NCBI GenBank assembly: GCA_024234675.1
Contig: JACKNU010000001.1
Location: forward strand, 186,001 to 250,000
DNA from: Pseudomonadales bacterium
GTDB taxonomy: Bacteria; Pseudomonadota; Gammaproteobacteria; Pseudomonadales; Halieaceae
Reading direction: 5' to 3'
Length of the DNA stretch: 64,000 nucleotides
In this document: one piece after another, positions 16,959-26,226 of the stretch
How the letters are laid out: each line of letters opens with the position of its first letter
How positions within the stretch are numbered: the stretch's first letter is position 1
Made by a program: the position numbers and the translations under genes
The notes under the pieces: model-generated
The model's input: the letters and a program-made list of their open reading frames with translations, nothing else
What the model was told of the DNA's origin: nothing
Databases searched by the model: none

Positions 16959-19805
16959 TCAGACGTCCAGCGCGAGTTCCACGCCGCTGTACAGGTTCTG
17001 GTCTTCGGCGAGGTCGGCCTGCCCTATGGCGGCGCGGCTGGGATCCAGGCCCTTGTCATTGACCAGGTAGGTTTTGACCGCCACGGCCCTGGCCTGGGCC
17101 AACTCCAGCAGGGCACTGTCCGGCAGGGGAACCTGTTTGACCAGCGCCAGGTACTGCTCGCGCACACTGAGTTCACCCGGTTCTCCAGCCATCTCCCGGT
17201 AGCGTTCATTGATCGCCGCTTCCCAGGCGGGTGCCTTGTCGGCCAGCTCCTGGGGTGACAGTCCCGCGGCCACCAGTTCGCTACCCAGGATATTTTTCTG
17301 CAGGCGCTCGCGGTCGGCGTCCAGTTGCAGGCGACCGACGATGCTCAGCCCCAGTTCCGGTCGCTGTGACAGGGCTGTACTGAGATCATCCAGCTTGCCG
17401 CGGGTGGCATCCGTGAGTTCAGCAGAACCGGATTTGAAGTTCAGGCGCTGCAGGTCTTCCTCACTGTCCACCAGGCCCGCCAGCAGGTTGAAGGGTGCGG
17501 TGACCGCCTTGGTTATCAGGTTGACAAGAGCTCCCCATAGTACGCTGCCGACGCTGAACTCGGGATCGTTGACGTCGCCGCTGACCGGGATGTCCATGTC
17601 GATTACGCCCTGGCTGTCCGTCAACAGTGCCAGCGCCAGTTCCAGCGGCAGGTCGGCGGCCTGGTCGCTCTCTATTTTCTGGCCGAGTTCCATCTGGTGA
17701 ATGACGATCTGGTTGCGACCATCCAGCTTGTCGTCCCTGAGGCCGTAGTTCAGGTCCAGGTCGAGCACCCCCTTCTCGATGGCGTAGCCGGCATAGGTGC
17801 CGGAGTAGGGACTGAGCAGCGCCATGTCGACACCTTTGAAGACCAGTGCCAGGTCCAGGGCGGGCGGCGTCAGCAGGGGCTCTGCGGTTCCCTTCAGGGT
17901 CACCGGGGCGTAACCGTCCACGGAGCCCTTGATATCCACCTTGGTCGGCGAGTCAGGCTGGCTGCTGAGGCCGTCGATATCTCCGTTGATATCGCCTATG
18001 ACCGTGCGAAAGCTGATAGGCAGCGATTCGTCCTTGAAGTCGATTTCGCTATCGGTAATGTGGATCCGGGGCACGCTGACCGCCCAGGGTGTCTCCTCCC
18101 CGGAGGCGCTGGCCTGGGCCGGCTCCATGTCGGTGGCGCCGCTGTCGGTCTGCTCCCCGGTCTCGGTCGCCAGCTCCGCCTCCCAGGCATTCTGGGCGTT
18201 GATGGAGCCATCCTCGTTGATGTGAATGCGGCCTACGTAGTTATCGATGGAGAGCTTCTCCAGCCTGACGCTGCGCTGCTCGAGGTCGACGGCCAGTTTG
18301 TCCCAGCGCACCGTCTCCCAGGAGGTCAGCGATTCTTCCGCCCCCTCCAGTTGGCCGGAAAACGCCGTGATGGCCCCGCTGGCGTTAATCTGCGTCGGTG
18401 CGAAACCGGCCAGCCCCATATCTCCGGCTAGTCGAAACTGTCCGCTGGTTATTTTCGCCTTCAGGGGGGCGGGAAGGTTGGGGTTGAACCAGGGCAGAGG
18501 CAGGGCCTCCAGCTTGTAGTCCAGCTGGCCGCTACCCGATCCCAGGTCCAGGCTGCCGTCCACGGTGGCCGAGGTCTCACCATTGACAGTCAGGGTCAGG
18601 CTGAGTTCGCTGTCGCCGCCCAGGGGCCAGGTGAGGGCGGTGGCGGAAGCGGAGATGGGCAGCACCTCCAGCCTGGCCGGGTCGGTGAACTCGGAGCGCC
18701 AGTGCAGCTCACTGTCGGCAAGCTGCAGGCGCTTGAGCTGTGCGGTCCAGCCCGCATCGTCAGTCGGTTCCTCCGGGGCGGGGTCCGGGCTGTCGCCGGC
18801 GGGTAAGTTGACGGCGAACAGGCGGGTCAGGCTGGTTTCGCTGCCCTCGCTCCAGCCCCTGACGGCCAGCTCCGCGATCTCCAGGCCGTCGATGTCCAGG
18901 TGCTGTTCGTCGCTGTCCAGGGCAATGCCCGACAGCGCCAGGTTCCCAAGGCTGACACGGGTGTCCGCCGGGGCGTCCGCGACCTTGGGCTGGATATCGA
19001 CGCTGTCCAGGCTGATCTCGCCAGCGCTTATCCGGTAGGCCAGCTGCTCCTGCCATTCGAGCTCATAGTGGCCGCCGATGCTGAGGTCCCCCGAGCGCAC
19101 TTCAAACGCGACCCAGGGTTCCAGCAGGCGCCAAAGTTGCGGCATATGCAGGGTCACCAGCCTGAGGGTCCCCTCGCTGTGGCCGCGGGGAATGGATATC
19201 TCGCCTTCCCAGTGCAGCTCACCGCCGTCCTCGCCGTAGGCCTCCAGGCGGTAGGGCTTGCCTTCCTCCAGCACCGTGGACAGCCCCTGCACGTTGAAGG
19301 CGATATTATCCAGATGGGTGCTGTAGGGTTGCTCCCTGGCCGCGCTGGAGAACATGAGCTGCCGGGCCTGGAACTCCAGCTGGTCGATGGTAATGCCGGG
19401 GATTTCCGTGGGCTCCGCGGGCGGGGCATCGGGGTCCGCGGGGGGAATCAGGTCGTCGAAATTGAAGCCGCCGTCAGGCCCCTGCTTGATGTCCACCAGC
19501 AGCCCCAGCACGGCGACCCGGTCGAATACGATGCCGGGTTGCCAGATACTGGCCAGGGAGAGGTTAACGCTGGCGCTGTCCAGGCTGACGAAGGGGCTGC
19601 CGTCGCGGTCGGGCAGCGCCAGATTGCGGGCCTCCAGGCTGAGTGTGAAGGGGTTGAACAGGATGAAATCGGCTTGCAGGTCCCGGCCCAGGTAGTCCTT
19701 GACGTACTTGGCGGGGAGGAAATACAGGGCCGGGGTGACGACCAGTAGCACCAGTCCCAGGTAAACCAGGTAGATAATGGCGAGAATGCGGATAATCTTG
19801 CGCAC
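16959..19805 (-). CDS. DUF748 (AsmA-like) envelope protein
   Basis: This large protein (about 948 residues) has one N-terminal membrane anchor (KIIRILAIIYLVYLGLVLLV) and a long beta-rich periplasmic region with repeats typical of DUF748/AsmA-like proteins, such as FDRVAVLGLLVDIKQGPDGG and LDLDLNYGLRDDKLDGRNQI. The last 170 residues contain FKSGSAELTDATRGKLDDL, resembling a degenerate OmpA-like segment. Family members are linked to phospholipid transport and envelope integrity. GTG at 19805 is preferred because AAGGAAG sits five bases upstream. An in-frame ATG 14 codons earlier is possible. Confidence 0.85.
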   Translation of the reverse strand: MRKIIRILAIIYLVYLGLVLLVVTPALYFLPAKYVKDYLGRDLQADFILFNPFTLSLEARNLALPDRDGSPFVSLDSASVNLSLASIWQPGIVFDRVAVLGLLVDIKQGPDGGFNFDDLIPPADPDAPPAEPTEIPGITIDQLEFQARQLMFSSAAREQPYSTHLDNIAFNVQGLSTVLEEGKPYRLEAYGEDGGELHWEGEISIPRGHSEGTLRLVTLHMPQLWRLLEPWVAFEVRSGDLSIGGHYELEWQEQLAYRISAGEISLDSVDIQPKVADAPADTRVSLGNLALSGIALDSDEQHLDIDGLEIAELAVRGWSEGSETSLTRLFAVNLPAGDSPDPAPEEPTDDAGWTAQLKRLQLADSELHWRSEFTDPARLEVLPISASATALTWPLGGDSELSLTLTVNGETSATVDGSLDLGSGSGQLDYKLEALPLPWFNPNLPAPLKAKITSGQFRLAGDMGLAGFAPTQINASGAITAFSGQLEGAEESLTSWETVRWDKLAVDLEQRSVRLEKLSIDNYVGRIHINEDGSINAQNAWEAELATETGEQTDSGATDMEPAQASASGEETPWAVSVPRIHITDSEIDFKDESLPISFRTVIGDINGDIDGLSSQPDSPTKVDIKGSVDGYAPVTLKGTAEPLLTPPALDLALVFKGVDMALLSPYSGTYAGYAIEKGVLDLDLNYGLRDDKLDGRNQIVIHQMELGQKIESDQAADLPLELALALLTDSQGVIDMDIPVSGDVNDPEFSVGSVLWGALVNLITKAVTAPFNLLAGLVDSEEDLQRLNFKSGSAELTDATRGKLDDLSTALSQRPELGLSIVGRLQLDADRERLQKNILGSELVAAGLSPQELADKAPAWEAAINERYREMAGEPGELSVREQYLALVKQVPLPDSALLELAQARAVAVKTYLVNDKGLDPSRAAIGQADLAEDQNLYSGVELALDV

Positions 19806-19907
19806 GAATACTTCCTTGTCAGCGTTCAACCCAGAGACTATAGCCAAAACAGGGCGGGTTGTGGGGGCTCGGCATCGATATTTGTACGTCCGCTGCCTCG
19901 GGGCGGC

Positions 19908-20909
19908 TCACAAGCCCTTGCGGTAGGTGTAGGGGGTTACCCCGGTCCAGCCCTTGAAGGCGCGGATGAAGGCGCTGGACTCGGAGAAGCCGGCGCGGTG
20001 GGCGATCTCCTCGATACTCAGGCCCTGTTTGCCCAGGAAGTGCAGGGAGGTGTCCCGGCGCAGCCGGGTCTTGATGTCCTTGTAGCTGGCTCCCTCCGCC
20101 GACAGGCGCCGGCGCAGGGTCTGCGGATGGACGTCCAGCAGCCGCGCCACCTCCCGCAGTTCCGGCAACTGGCCCATATTCTGGCGCAGCAGATCCCTCA
20201 CCCGGGCGGTCCAGCTGTGGCGCGCATAATCCTGGGTGAGCATGAACAGCACCGGGTGTCGCAGGTAGTGGCGCAGCGACGCCTCGCCCTGTTGCAGGGG
20301 CTGCTGCAGCAGGCTGGAGGCCAGCAGCAGGCTGGCCGATGGCTGGTCAAAATGCACCGGGTTGCGCAGGAACACCTGCTGGTACTCGGCAGGGCGTGCC
20401 GCGGCGGGACCGATCAGGTCGACCTGCAGCAGGGGCAGGTGTTCCTGCACCAGCCAGCTGCAGAAGCGATGGGCGTTGTAGAGAAACATTTCGCTGCCAT
20501 AGGCGCCGCGATCGGCCTGCCCCGGGCTGGACTGCAGCCGCAGCCGGGTAGCGTCGCCATCCTCCTCCAGCACCGGCTCCAGGCCCGATTCGAACAGCTG
20601 GAAGAAGCGGCAGAATCGGCTCATCGCCTGTCCCAGGGTGGCGCTGCCGATGACGGCGTGACACATCATCGACCAGCTGCCTATGGGCATGCGCCGCGGC
20701 GCGTAACCGAGGGTTTCATCCTGCATCGCCAGCATGGTACTGACCTGCAGGTCGGCAAAACGCTCCACCGATATGCGCGCGTCGTCCTCCATCAGCAGGC
20801 GGGGGGAAATACGGTTCTTGCGCAGCAGCGCCACCGGGTCCAGCCCGGCGTTCACGCTGTGGCGGAGCACCGCCCGCGCAAAATGGACAGAGACTGACAG
20901 GTTGCGCAT
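19908..20909 (-). CDS. AraC family transcriptional regulator
   Basis: The 333-residue protein has an N-terminal domain of the arabinose-binding/OruR-like type (about 1-220, including RFFQLFESGLEPVLEEDG) and a C-terminal AraC double helix-turn-helix (about 235-333) with REVARLLDVHPQTLRRRLSA and SIEEIAHRAGFSESSAFIRA. This class often controls lipid or fatty acid catabolic genes. The ATG overlaps the stop of the diguanylate cyclase gene by one base (TGATG), so the two are made together. Its targets are not evident. The acyl-CoA cluster beyond the cyclase is one possibility. Confidence 0.9.
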   Translation of the reverse strand: MRNLSVSVHFARAVLRHSVNAGLDPVALLRKNRISPRLLMEDDARISVERFADLQVSTMLAMQDETLGYAPRRMPIGSWSMMCHAVIGSATLGQAMSRFCRFFQLFESGLEPVLEEDGDATRLRLQSSPGQADRGAYGSEMFLYNAHRFCSWLVQEHLPLLQVDLIGPAAARPAEYQQVFLRNPVHFDQPSASLLLASSLLQQPLQQGEASLRHYLRHPVLFMLTQDYARHSWTARVRDLLRQNMGQLPELREVARLLDVHPQTLRRRLSAEGASYKDIKTRLRRDTSLHFLGKQGLSIEEIAHRAGFSESSAFIRAFKGWTGVTPYTYRKGL

Positions 20910-22090
20910 CAGGCCATGGTATTCCGGCTGGCAGTATTGCTGAGGTGGACGCGCCGCGGTTCCACCGAAGCCACCCGGTTGCGTCCCCCGTGCTTGGCCA
21001 GGTAGAGGGCCCGCTCGGCCTCCAGGGCGAGACTGTCGAGATCTACATGGCCGTTGCTGCTGGCGACTCCCAGGCTGATGGTCACGGCGATGCGCTGGAA
21101 GTCCACCAGCAGCGGTCGCTCGCCCACCGCCTGGCGGATGCGCTCGGCCAGCACGCGCGCCGCGTTGAGATCGGTGTCAGGCAGTATGACCAGGAACTCC
21201 TCGCCCCCGGTACGGGCGACCACGTCGCTGGAGCGGCACACCCGTGAGATGACATCCGCGACCAGGCGGATAACGTGGTCACCCGTCTCGTTGCTGAAAC
21301 TGTCGTTGACCTGCTTGAAATGGTCTATGTCCACCATGATGGCGGAAGTCGGCAGCTCGTGGCGCTGGGCGTGGGCCATGCTCACCTGCAGGGCGTCCTC
21401 CAGTCCGCGCCGGTTGAGCAGGCGGGTCAGGGTGTCCTCCGTCGCCAGGTGGGAGAGGTGCTGCTGGTACTCGATGAGCACGCTGGCGAGAAAGCCCATG
21501 ACGACGAGGGTGTAGGCCACGGTATGAGCGCCGAAAGCGATGCTTTCGGCCCTGGGGCTGTTGGACTCCGCCAGCACGTAGTAGCTCGCCACCGGCATCG
21601 CGACGGTCATCAGCAGGGCGGCGCTGGCGATAATCCCATCGCCGACATTGCGCTGGCGCCAACCCCGCCAGCCGCTGAGCAGACCCGCCGCGGCAAAGAA
21701 CAGGGCCAACCCCAGTGCCTCCACCAGGAACATGGTCTTCGCCGGGAGGAAGAACACGCACAGGCAGGCCGCCAGGCACAGCGCCCCCAGCAGGGCCCGT
21801 CCGGCCACGATGCCGCCGCGTTGCCCCGCGGCCATAAACAGGATAAAGCCGTTGAGGATAGCGATCACCGAGGGCAGGTCCACGCCCATTTCCACACCGG
21901 AGTTCTGCTGCAGGGTCAGGGCGATCCAGCCCAGCAGCGAGGCCATGAAATACACGGTGTACAAACCCAGCCCCGCCGGGGGCTTGCTGGACTCGGCCAG
22001 GGTGTAGACTACCAGCATCTGGGCGCAGGTAATGGCGAATATCAGGGCGAAATGCATGTATGCCCAGTTAATGGTGGAAATCTGCTCCAT
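20909..22090 (-). CDS. membrane-bound diguanylate cyclase (GGDEF)
   Basis: The 393-residue protein has about six membrane helices in residues 10-210, then a GGDEF domain. The active-site motif is GGEEF (295-299), preceded five residues earlier by R286-S-S-D289, the RxxD inhibitory site that binds product. It should synthesise cyclic di-GMP from GTP with feedback inhibition. The N-terminal helices probably sense a membrane or small-molecule signal. The start at 22090 is supported by AAGGA five bases upstream. A further in-frame start 12 codons earlier lacks this. Coupled to the AraC gene downstream. Confidence 0.9.
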   Translation of the reverse strand: MEQISTINWAYMHFALIFAITCAQMLVVYTLAESSKPPAGLGLYTVYFMASLLGWIALTLQQNSGVEMGVDLPSVIAILNGFILFMAAGQRGGIVAGRALLGALCLAACLCVFFLPAKTMFLVEALGLALFFAAAGLLSGWRGWRQRNVGDGIIASAALLMTVAMPVASYYVLAESNSPRAESIAFGAHTVAYTLVVMGFLASVLIEYQQHLSHLATEDTLTRLLNRRGLEDALQVSMAHAQRHELPTSAIMVDIDHFKQVNDSFSNETGDHVIRLVADVISRVCRSSDVVARTGGEEFLVILPDTDLNAARVLAERIRQAVGERPLLVDFQRIAVTISLGVASSNGHVDLDSLALEAERALYLAKHGGRNRVASVEPRRVHLSNTASRNTMA

Positions 22091-22157
22091 CCCGATCCTT
22101 GTCGTCGCCCTGGTGCCGGCTGTCATTTTAAGTCAATTTTCGTGTCGGGGCAGGTCA

Positions 22158-22186
22158 TTGTTCGCCTTCCTGCGCCGGACCATACT
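22158..22186 (+). promoter_or_regulatory. candidate sigma70 promoter for the acyl-CoA cluster
   Basis: TTGTTC (22158-22163) and CATACT (22181-22186) are separated by 17 bases and lie about 35 bases before the acyl-CoA dehydrogenase ATG. They face away from the diguanylate cyclase gene. Confidence 0.5.
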
Positions 22187-22220
22187 GTGCGCCGCTTCGC
22201 ACTACGGAAGGATATGCACC

Positions 22221-23396
22221 ATGCTGCAGCGAGAGTTTACCGACGAGCAGATCATGTTCCGGGACGCCTACCGCAAGTTCCTGGCCCAGGAGATTGTGCC
22301 ACATATGGAGGCCTGGCGTGAGGCCGGAATTGTCGACCGCGAGGCTTTTCGCAAGGCCGGTGAGCAGGGCTTCCTGATGGTCTGGCCGGCTGAGGAGTAC
22401 GGCGGCATGGGCGATCCCGACTTTCGCTTCGAGCAGATCATCATAGAGGAAACTGCCTACGCCCGGGTCGGGGACTGGTACAACTCGCTGCACAGCAGGC
22501 TGGTGGGTCCCTACCTGACCCGCTTCGGCAACGAGGAGCAGTGCCGGCGCTTGCTGCCGAAATGCGCCAGTGGCGAGTGCATCCTCGCCATTGCCATGAC
22601 AGAGCCGGACGCCGGCAGCGACCTCGCGGGTATGCGCTCCACCGCCGTCGAGAAAGACGATCACTGGCTGTTGAACGGTTCCAAGACCTTTATTTCCAAC
22701 GGCATCAACGCCGACCTGGTGGTGGTGGCGGCCAAGACCGATCCCGACAACAATCCCCACGCCATGACCCTGTTCCTGGTAGAGCGGGGCATGGAGGGGT
22801 TCGAGCGCGGCCGCAACCTGAAAAAAATGGGCCTCAAGGCACAGGACACCGCCGAGCTGTTTTTCAACGATGTGAAAGTGCCCAGGGCCAACGTATTGGG
22901 AGAGCCCGGCAAGGGCTTCATCTACCTGATGCAGGGGCTTGCCGAGGAGCGCCTCATCGGGGCCGCGGGCTACCTTTCCGCCGCCCAGGTTTCCTGGGAC
23001 CTCACCGCCGACTATGTGAAAGAGCGCAAGGCCTTCGGCAAACCGCTGGCCGCCTTCCAGAACACCCAGTTCAAGCTCGCCGAGATGCGCACCCAGCTGG
23101 ATCTGGCCCAGGTCTACGTGGACCAGTGCGTGCGCTCTTTCAACGCCGGCGCCCTGACGGCGGTGGACGCCGCCAAGGCCAAGCTGGTCACCAGCGAGTT
23201 GCAGGTGGCGGTCGCCGATCTCGGCGTACAGCTCCACGGCGGCCACGGCTATATGGACGAGTACCCCATCAGCAGGCAGTATACCGATGCCAAGATCTCA
23301 ACTATTTATGCAGGCAGTTCCGAAGTGATGAAGATTATCATCAGCCGGGATTGCCTGGGAGACGATTACGTCCCCTTCAACACCCGTAACTTTTAA
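22221..23396 (+). CDS. acyl-CoA dehydrogenase
   Basis: The 391-residue FAD enzyme introduces a trans-2 double bond into an acyl-CoA, passing electrons to ETF. Visible family marks are LAIAMTEPDAGSDLAGM, the FAD/substrate segment WLLNGSKTFISNG, and the C-terminal QLHGGHGYMDEYPI with IYAGSSEVMKIIISR. The start at 22221 is preceded by GGAAGGAT. It leads a cluster of plus-strand genes with short gaps (22 bases to the next gene), suggesting one transcript for degradation of an unknown acyl-CoA. Confidence 0.92.
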   Translation: MLQREFTDEQIMFRDAYRKFLAQEIVPHMEAWREAGIVDREAFRKAGEQGFLMVWPAEEYGGMGDPDFRFEQIIIEETAYARVGDWYNSLHSRLVGPYLTRFGNEEQCRRLLPKCASGECILAIAMTEPDAGSDLAGMRSTAVEKDDHWLLNGSKTFISNGINADLVVVAAKTDPDNNPHAMTLFLVERGMEGFERGRNLKKMGLKAQDTAELFFNDVKVPRANVLGEPGKGFIYLMQGLAEERLIGAAGYLSAAQVSWDLTADYVKERKAFGKPLAAFQNTQFKLAEMRTQLDLAQVYVDQCVRSFNAGALTAVDAAKAKLVTSELQVAVADLGVQLHGGHGYMDEYPISRQYTDAKISTIYAGSSEVMKIIISRDCLGDDYVPFNTRNF

Positions 23397-23418
23397 ATTC
23401 ACGATCAGGAGCAAGAAT

Positions 23419-24192
23419 ATGGATATCGCAGGAAAAGTAGCCATTGTCACCGGCGGGGCGTCCGGCCTGGGCCGGGCCACCGTGGAAGCCTACGTCGCCA
23501 AAGGTGCCAGGGTCGCCATCTTCGACATGAACGAGGCCAACGCGAAGGACGTCATTGCCGCCCTGGGGGAGGACAAGGTCGCCTTCTGGCAGGTCAACGT
23601 GGCCGATGAAGAGGCCGTCAAGGCCGCTGTCGCGGCGGTGGTGGAAAAGTTCGGCTCCCTGCATATATGCAACAACTACGCCGGGATCGGCAATGCCTGC
23701 AAGACCTATGGCAAGAACGGCGTGTTTCCGCTGGACCAGTACATGATGGTTATCAACATCAACCTGGTGGGCACCTTCAACGTGTCGCGTTACGCCGCTG
23801 AGCAGATGGCGAAGAACGACCCGATCAACAGTGATGGCGGCAGGGGTGTCATTATCAATACCGCCTCGGTGGCGGCCTACGAGGGCCAGGTTGGCCAGGT
23901 GGCCTACTCAGCCAGCAAGGGCGGTGTTGTCGGTATGACTATCCCGATGGCGCGCGACCTGGCCAGTTATGGTATCCGCGTCAACACCATCGTGCCGGGC
24001 CTGATTCACACCCCCCTGTTCGAATCCCTGCCGGAGCAGGCCTACAAGTCGCTGGAGGCCAGCGTGTGTTATCCGCCGCGGCTGGGCAGGCCGGAGGAGA
24101 TTGCCCACCTGTCGGTGTTTATAGCCGAAAATGACTATGCCAATGGCGAGTGCATCCGCCTGGACGGCGCTATTCGTATGCAGCCGCGCTAG
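23419..24192 (+). CDS. short-chain dehydrogenase/reductase
   Basis: The 257-residue classical SDR has TGGASGLGRATVEAY (cofactor loop), NNYAGIGNA and the catalytic YSASKGG with the serine in NTASVAAYEG. Such enzymes in acyl-CoA clusters often oxidise 3-hydroxyacyl-CoA with NAD+, the third step of beta-oxidation. The Asp in IFDMNEAN after the second strand suggests NAD(H) preference. AGGAGC precedes the ATG. It sits between the acyl-CoA dehydrogenase and the racemase. Confidence 0.88.
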   Translation: MDIAGKVAIVTGGASGLGRATVEAYVAKGARVAIFDMNEANAKDVIAALGEDKVAFWQVNVADEEAVKAAVAAVVEKFGSLHICNNYAGIGNACKTYGKNGVFPLDQYMMVININLVGTFNVSRYAAEQMAKNDPINSDGGRGVIINTASVAAYEGQVGQVAYSASKGGVVGMTIPMARDLASYGIRVNTIVPGLIHTPLFESLPEQAYKSLEASVCYPPRLGRPEEIAHLSVFIAENDYANGECIRLDGAIRMQPR

Positions 24193-24205
24193 CGAGGAGA
24201 CCACT

Positions 24206-25339
24206 ATGGGGCCTTTGAACGGTTACACCGTCCTCGAGCTCGCGGGCATTGGCCCGGCGCCCATGGGCGGCATGATACTGGCCGATATGGGCGCGGAGGT
24301 CATTCGCATCGACCGCGCCGCGGGCACCAGTCGGCTGCTGATGAAAGACGTCAGTGCCCGCGGCAAAAAGTCCGTGGTGCTGAACCTGAAACAAGCCGCG
24401 GGGATAGAGACCCTGCTGCGCATGGTCGAGAACGCGGACGTGATTATCGACCCCTACCGTCCCGGTGTCTGTGAAAAGCTGGGCATTGGTCCCGAGGTCT
24501 GCCTGCAGCGCAACCCGAAGCTGGTCTTCGCCCGCATGACGGGCTGGGGCCAGGAGGGCCCGCTGGCCCAGGCCGCCGGGCACGACATCAACTATATATC
24601 CATTACCGGGGCGCTGTTTGCCATGGGGCGCAAGGGTGACAAGCCGGTGCCGCCCCTGAACCTGGTGGGAGATATGGGGGGCGGTGGCATGTTGCTGGTG
24701 AACGGCATTCTCGCCGCCCTGCTGGAGACCGCCAATTCCGGCAAGGGCCAGGTCATCGACGCGGCCATGGTGGACGGCGCAGCCCAGCTGATGTGGATGT
24801 TCCACGGTTTCCAGGCCATGGGCATGTGGGACGCCACCCAGCGGGAGTCCAATATGCTGGATGGCGGCGCGCACTACTACGACACCTACGAGTGTGCCGA
24901 TGGCCAGTATGTCTCCATCGGCTCTATCGAGCCGCAGTTCTACGCCCTGCTCAAGGAGCTGGCAGCCCTGCCTGAAGAGGACTTTGGCGACCAGAACAAC
25001 GCGGCTCAATGGCCCCAGATGAAAGCGAAACTCGCCGCCGTCTTCAAGCAGAAAACCCAGGCCCAGTGGTGTGAGATCATGGAGGGCACGGATGTGTGTT
25101 TTGCCCCGGTGCTGTCCTTCATGGACGCCCCGTCTCATCCCGCCAATGTGGCGCGCGAGACCTATATCGACGTGGATGGCATCACCCAGCCCGCACCCGC
25201 GCCGCGTTTCAGTCGCACGCCTTCGCAGGTGCGCCACGGGGGGCACGACAGCGGCCAGGATACCGACGCGGTACTGGCGGCGATGGGTTTTGGTGAACGT
25301 GAAATCGCAGAACTGAAGCAGGCCGGTGCCATCGCCTGA
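24206..25339 (+). CDS. alpha-methylacyl-CoA racemase (CaiB/BaiF family III)
   Basis: The 377-residue CaiB/BaiF protein carries racemase rather than CoA-transferase residues: AGHDINYISITGA gives H126-D127 and LVGDMGGGGML gives D156, the same numbers as the general acid/base pair of Mycobacterium tuberculosis MCR. It should epimerise 2-methylacyl-CoA so that acyl-CoA dehydrogenase, which takes only the (2S) form, can act. This points to methyl-branched substrates such as isoprenoid or sterol side chains. Start ATG at 24206 follows GAGGAG. Confidence 0.82.
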   Translation: MGPLNGYTVLELAGIGPAPMGGMILADMGAEVIRIDRAAGTSRLLMKDVSARGKKSVVLNLKQAAGIETLLRMVENADVIIDPYRPGVCEKLGIGPEVCLQRNPKLVFARMTGWGQEGPLAQAAGHDINYISITGALFAMGRKGDKPVPPLNLVGDMGGGGMLLVNGILAALLETANSGKGQVIDAAMVDGAAQLMWMFHGFQAMGMWDATQRESNMLDGGAHYYDTYECADGQYVSIGSIEPQFYALLKELAALPEEDFGDQNNAAQWPQMKAKLAAVFKQKTQAQWCEIMEGTDVCFAPVLSFMDAPSHPANVARETYIDVDGITQPAPAPRFSRTPSQVRHGGHDSGQDTDAVLAAMGFGEREIAELKQAGAIA

Positions 25340-25365
25340 ATAGCTTGATACCGCATGGAGTCGAC

Positions 25366-26154
25366 ATGAGTAAATACCAGACAGTAGCAGTGGAGCGCCG
25401 CGGCAGCATCGCGGTCGTCACCCTTAATCGCCCGGACAGCCTCAACGCGTTCGATGCGGCATTGCGACGGGAGCTGCTGCTTGCGGTGCGCGAGGTCAAC
25501 GACGACGAGGCAGTGCGGGTGGTGATCCTGACCGGAGCGGGCCGCGCTTTCTGCGCCGGCGCCGACCTGGCGGAAACCGTCACCCAGCAGGAACACTTCC
25601 GGGTCGAGGACCAGCTCAACGGCGAATACAAGCCCATCATGCTGGAGATTACCGGCGCCTCCAAGCCCTGGATCAGTGCTGTCAACGGCGCGGCGGCGGG
25701 GATAGGCAGCGCTTTTGCCATGGTCTGTGACCTGACCGTTATGGCGGAGGACGCGTATCTCTACCAGGCCTTTGCCGCTATCAGCCTGGTGCCGGATGGC
25801 GGCGCCACCTGGCACCTGGCGCGCACCATCGGACGCAAACGCGCCTACGAGGTCATCGTGTCCGGGGAAAAGATACGCGCCCCGAAATGCCTGGATTGGG
25901 GTCTTTGCAACCGGGTCGCGCCAGCCGACCGGCTCATGGAAGAGGCGCTGGCCTGGGCGGGGGAACTGGCCAACAAGGCACCGCTGGCGCTGCGCTATTC
26001 CAAGCAGGCGGTCACCGAGGCCGTGGAGAATAACCTCGCGGACACCATTTCCGGTGAGGCGCGCCTGCAGCATCTCTGCCTCACCAGCCGTGACGCGCAA
26101 GAGGGCGTGACGGCTTTCATGGAAAAGCGCGCCCCCAAGTGGCAGGGCAGGTAA
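25366..26154 (+). CDS. enoyl-CoA hydratase/isomerase family protein (PaaG-like)
   Basis: The 262-residue crotonase-fold protein has AGRAFCAGADLAE and VNGAAAGIGSAFAMVCDL. The first catalytic Glu of hydratases is absent (IGSAFAMVCD instead of a Glu-containing helix start). The second position is Asp144 in SLVPDGGATWHL, as in the isomerase PaaG, where a single Asp does catalysis. So isomerase or another crotonase activity is as likely as hydration. The ATG at 25366 follows GGAG by six bases and lies 26 bases after the racemase stop. Confidence 0.85.
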   Translation: MSKYQTVAVERRGSIAVVTLNRPDSLNAFDAALRRELLLAVREVNDDEAVRVVILTGAGRAFCAGADLAETVTQQEHFRVEDQLNGEYKPIMLEITGASKPWISAVNGAAAGIGSAFAMVCDLTVMAEDAYLYQAFAAISLVPDGGATWHLARTIGRKRAYEVIVSGEKIRAPKCLDWGLCNRVAPADRLMEEALAWAGELANKAPLALRYSKQAVTEAVENNLADTISGEARLQHLCLTSRDAQEGVTAFMEKRAPKWQGR

Positions 26155-26226
26155 CCCGGCTGGGCAGCGGGCGAGGGCGCATTCGCTGTTGTATAGTAGC
26201 CGCTCCCGAATGGCCTGGAGCCTGGC

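Noticed and set aside
24206..25339. Annotating the CaiB/BaiF protein as a formyl- or carnitine-CoA transferase
   Set aside because: The racemase residues H126 and D156 are present and fit MCR numbering, so transferase is less likely.
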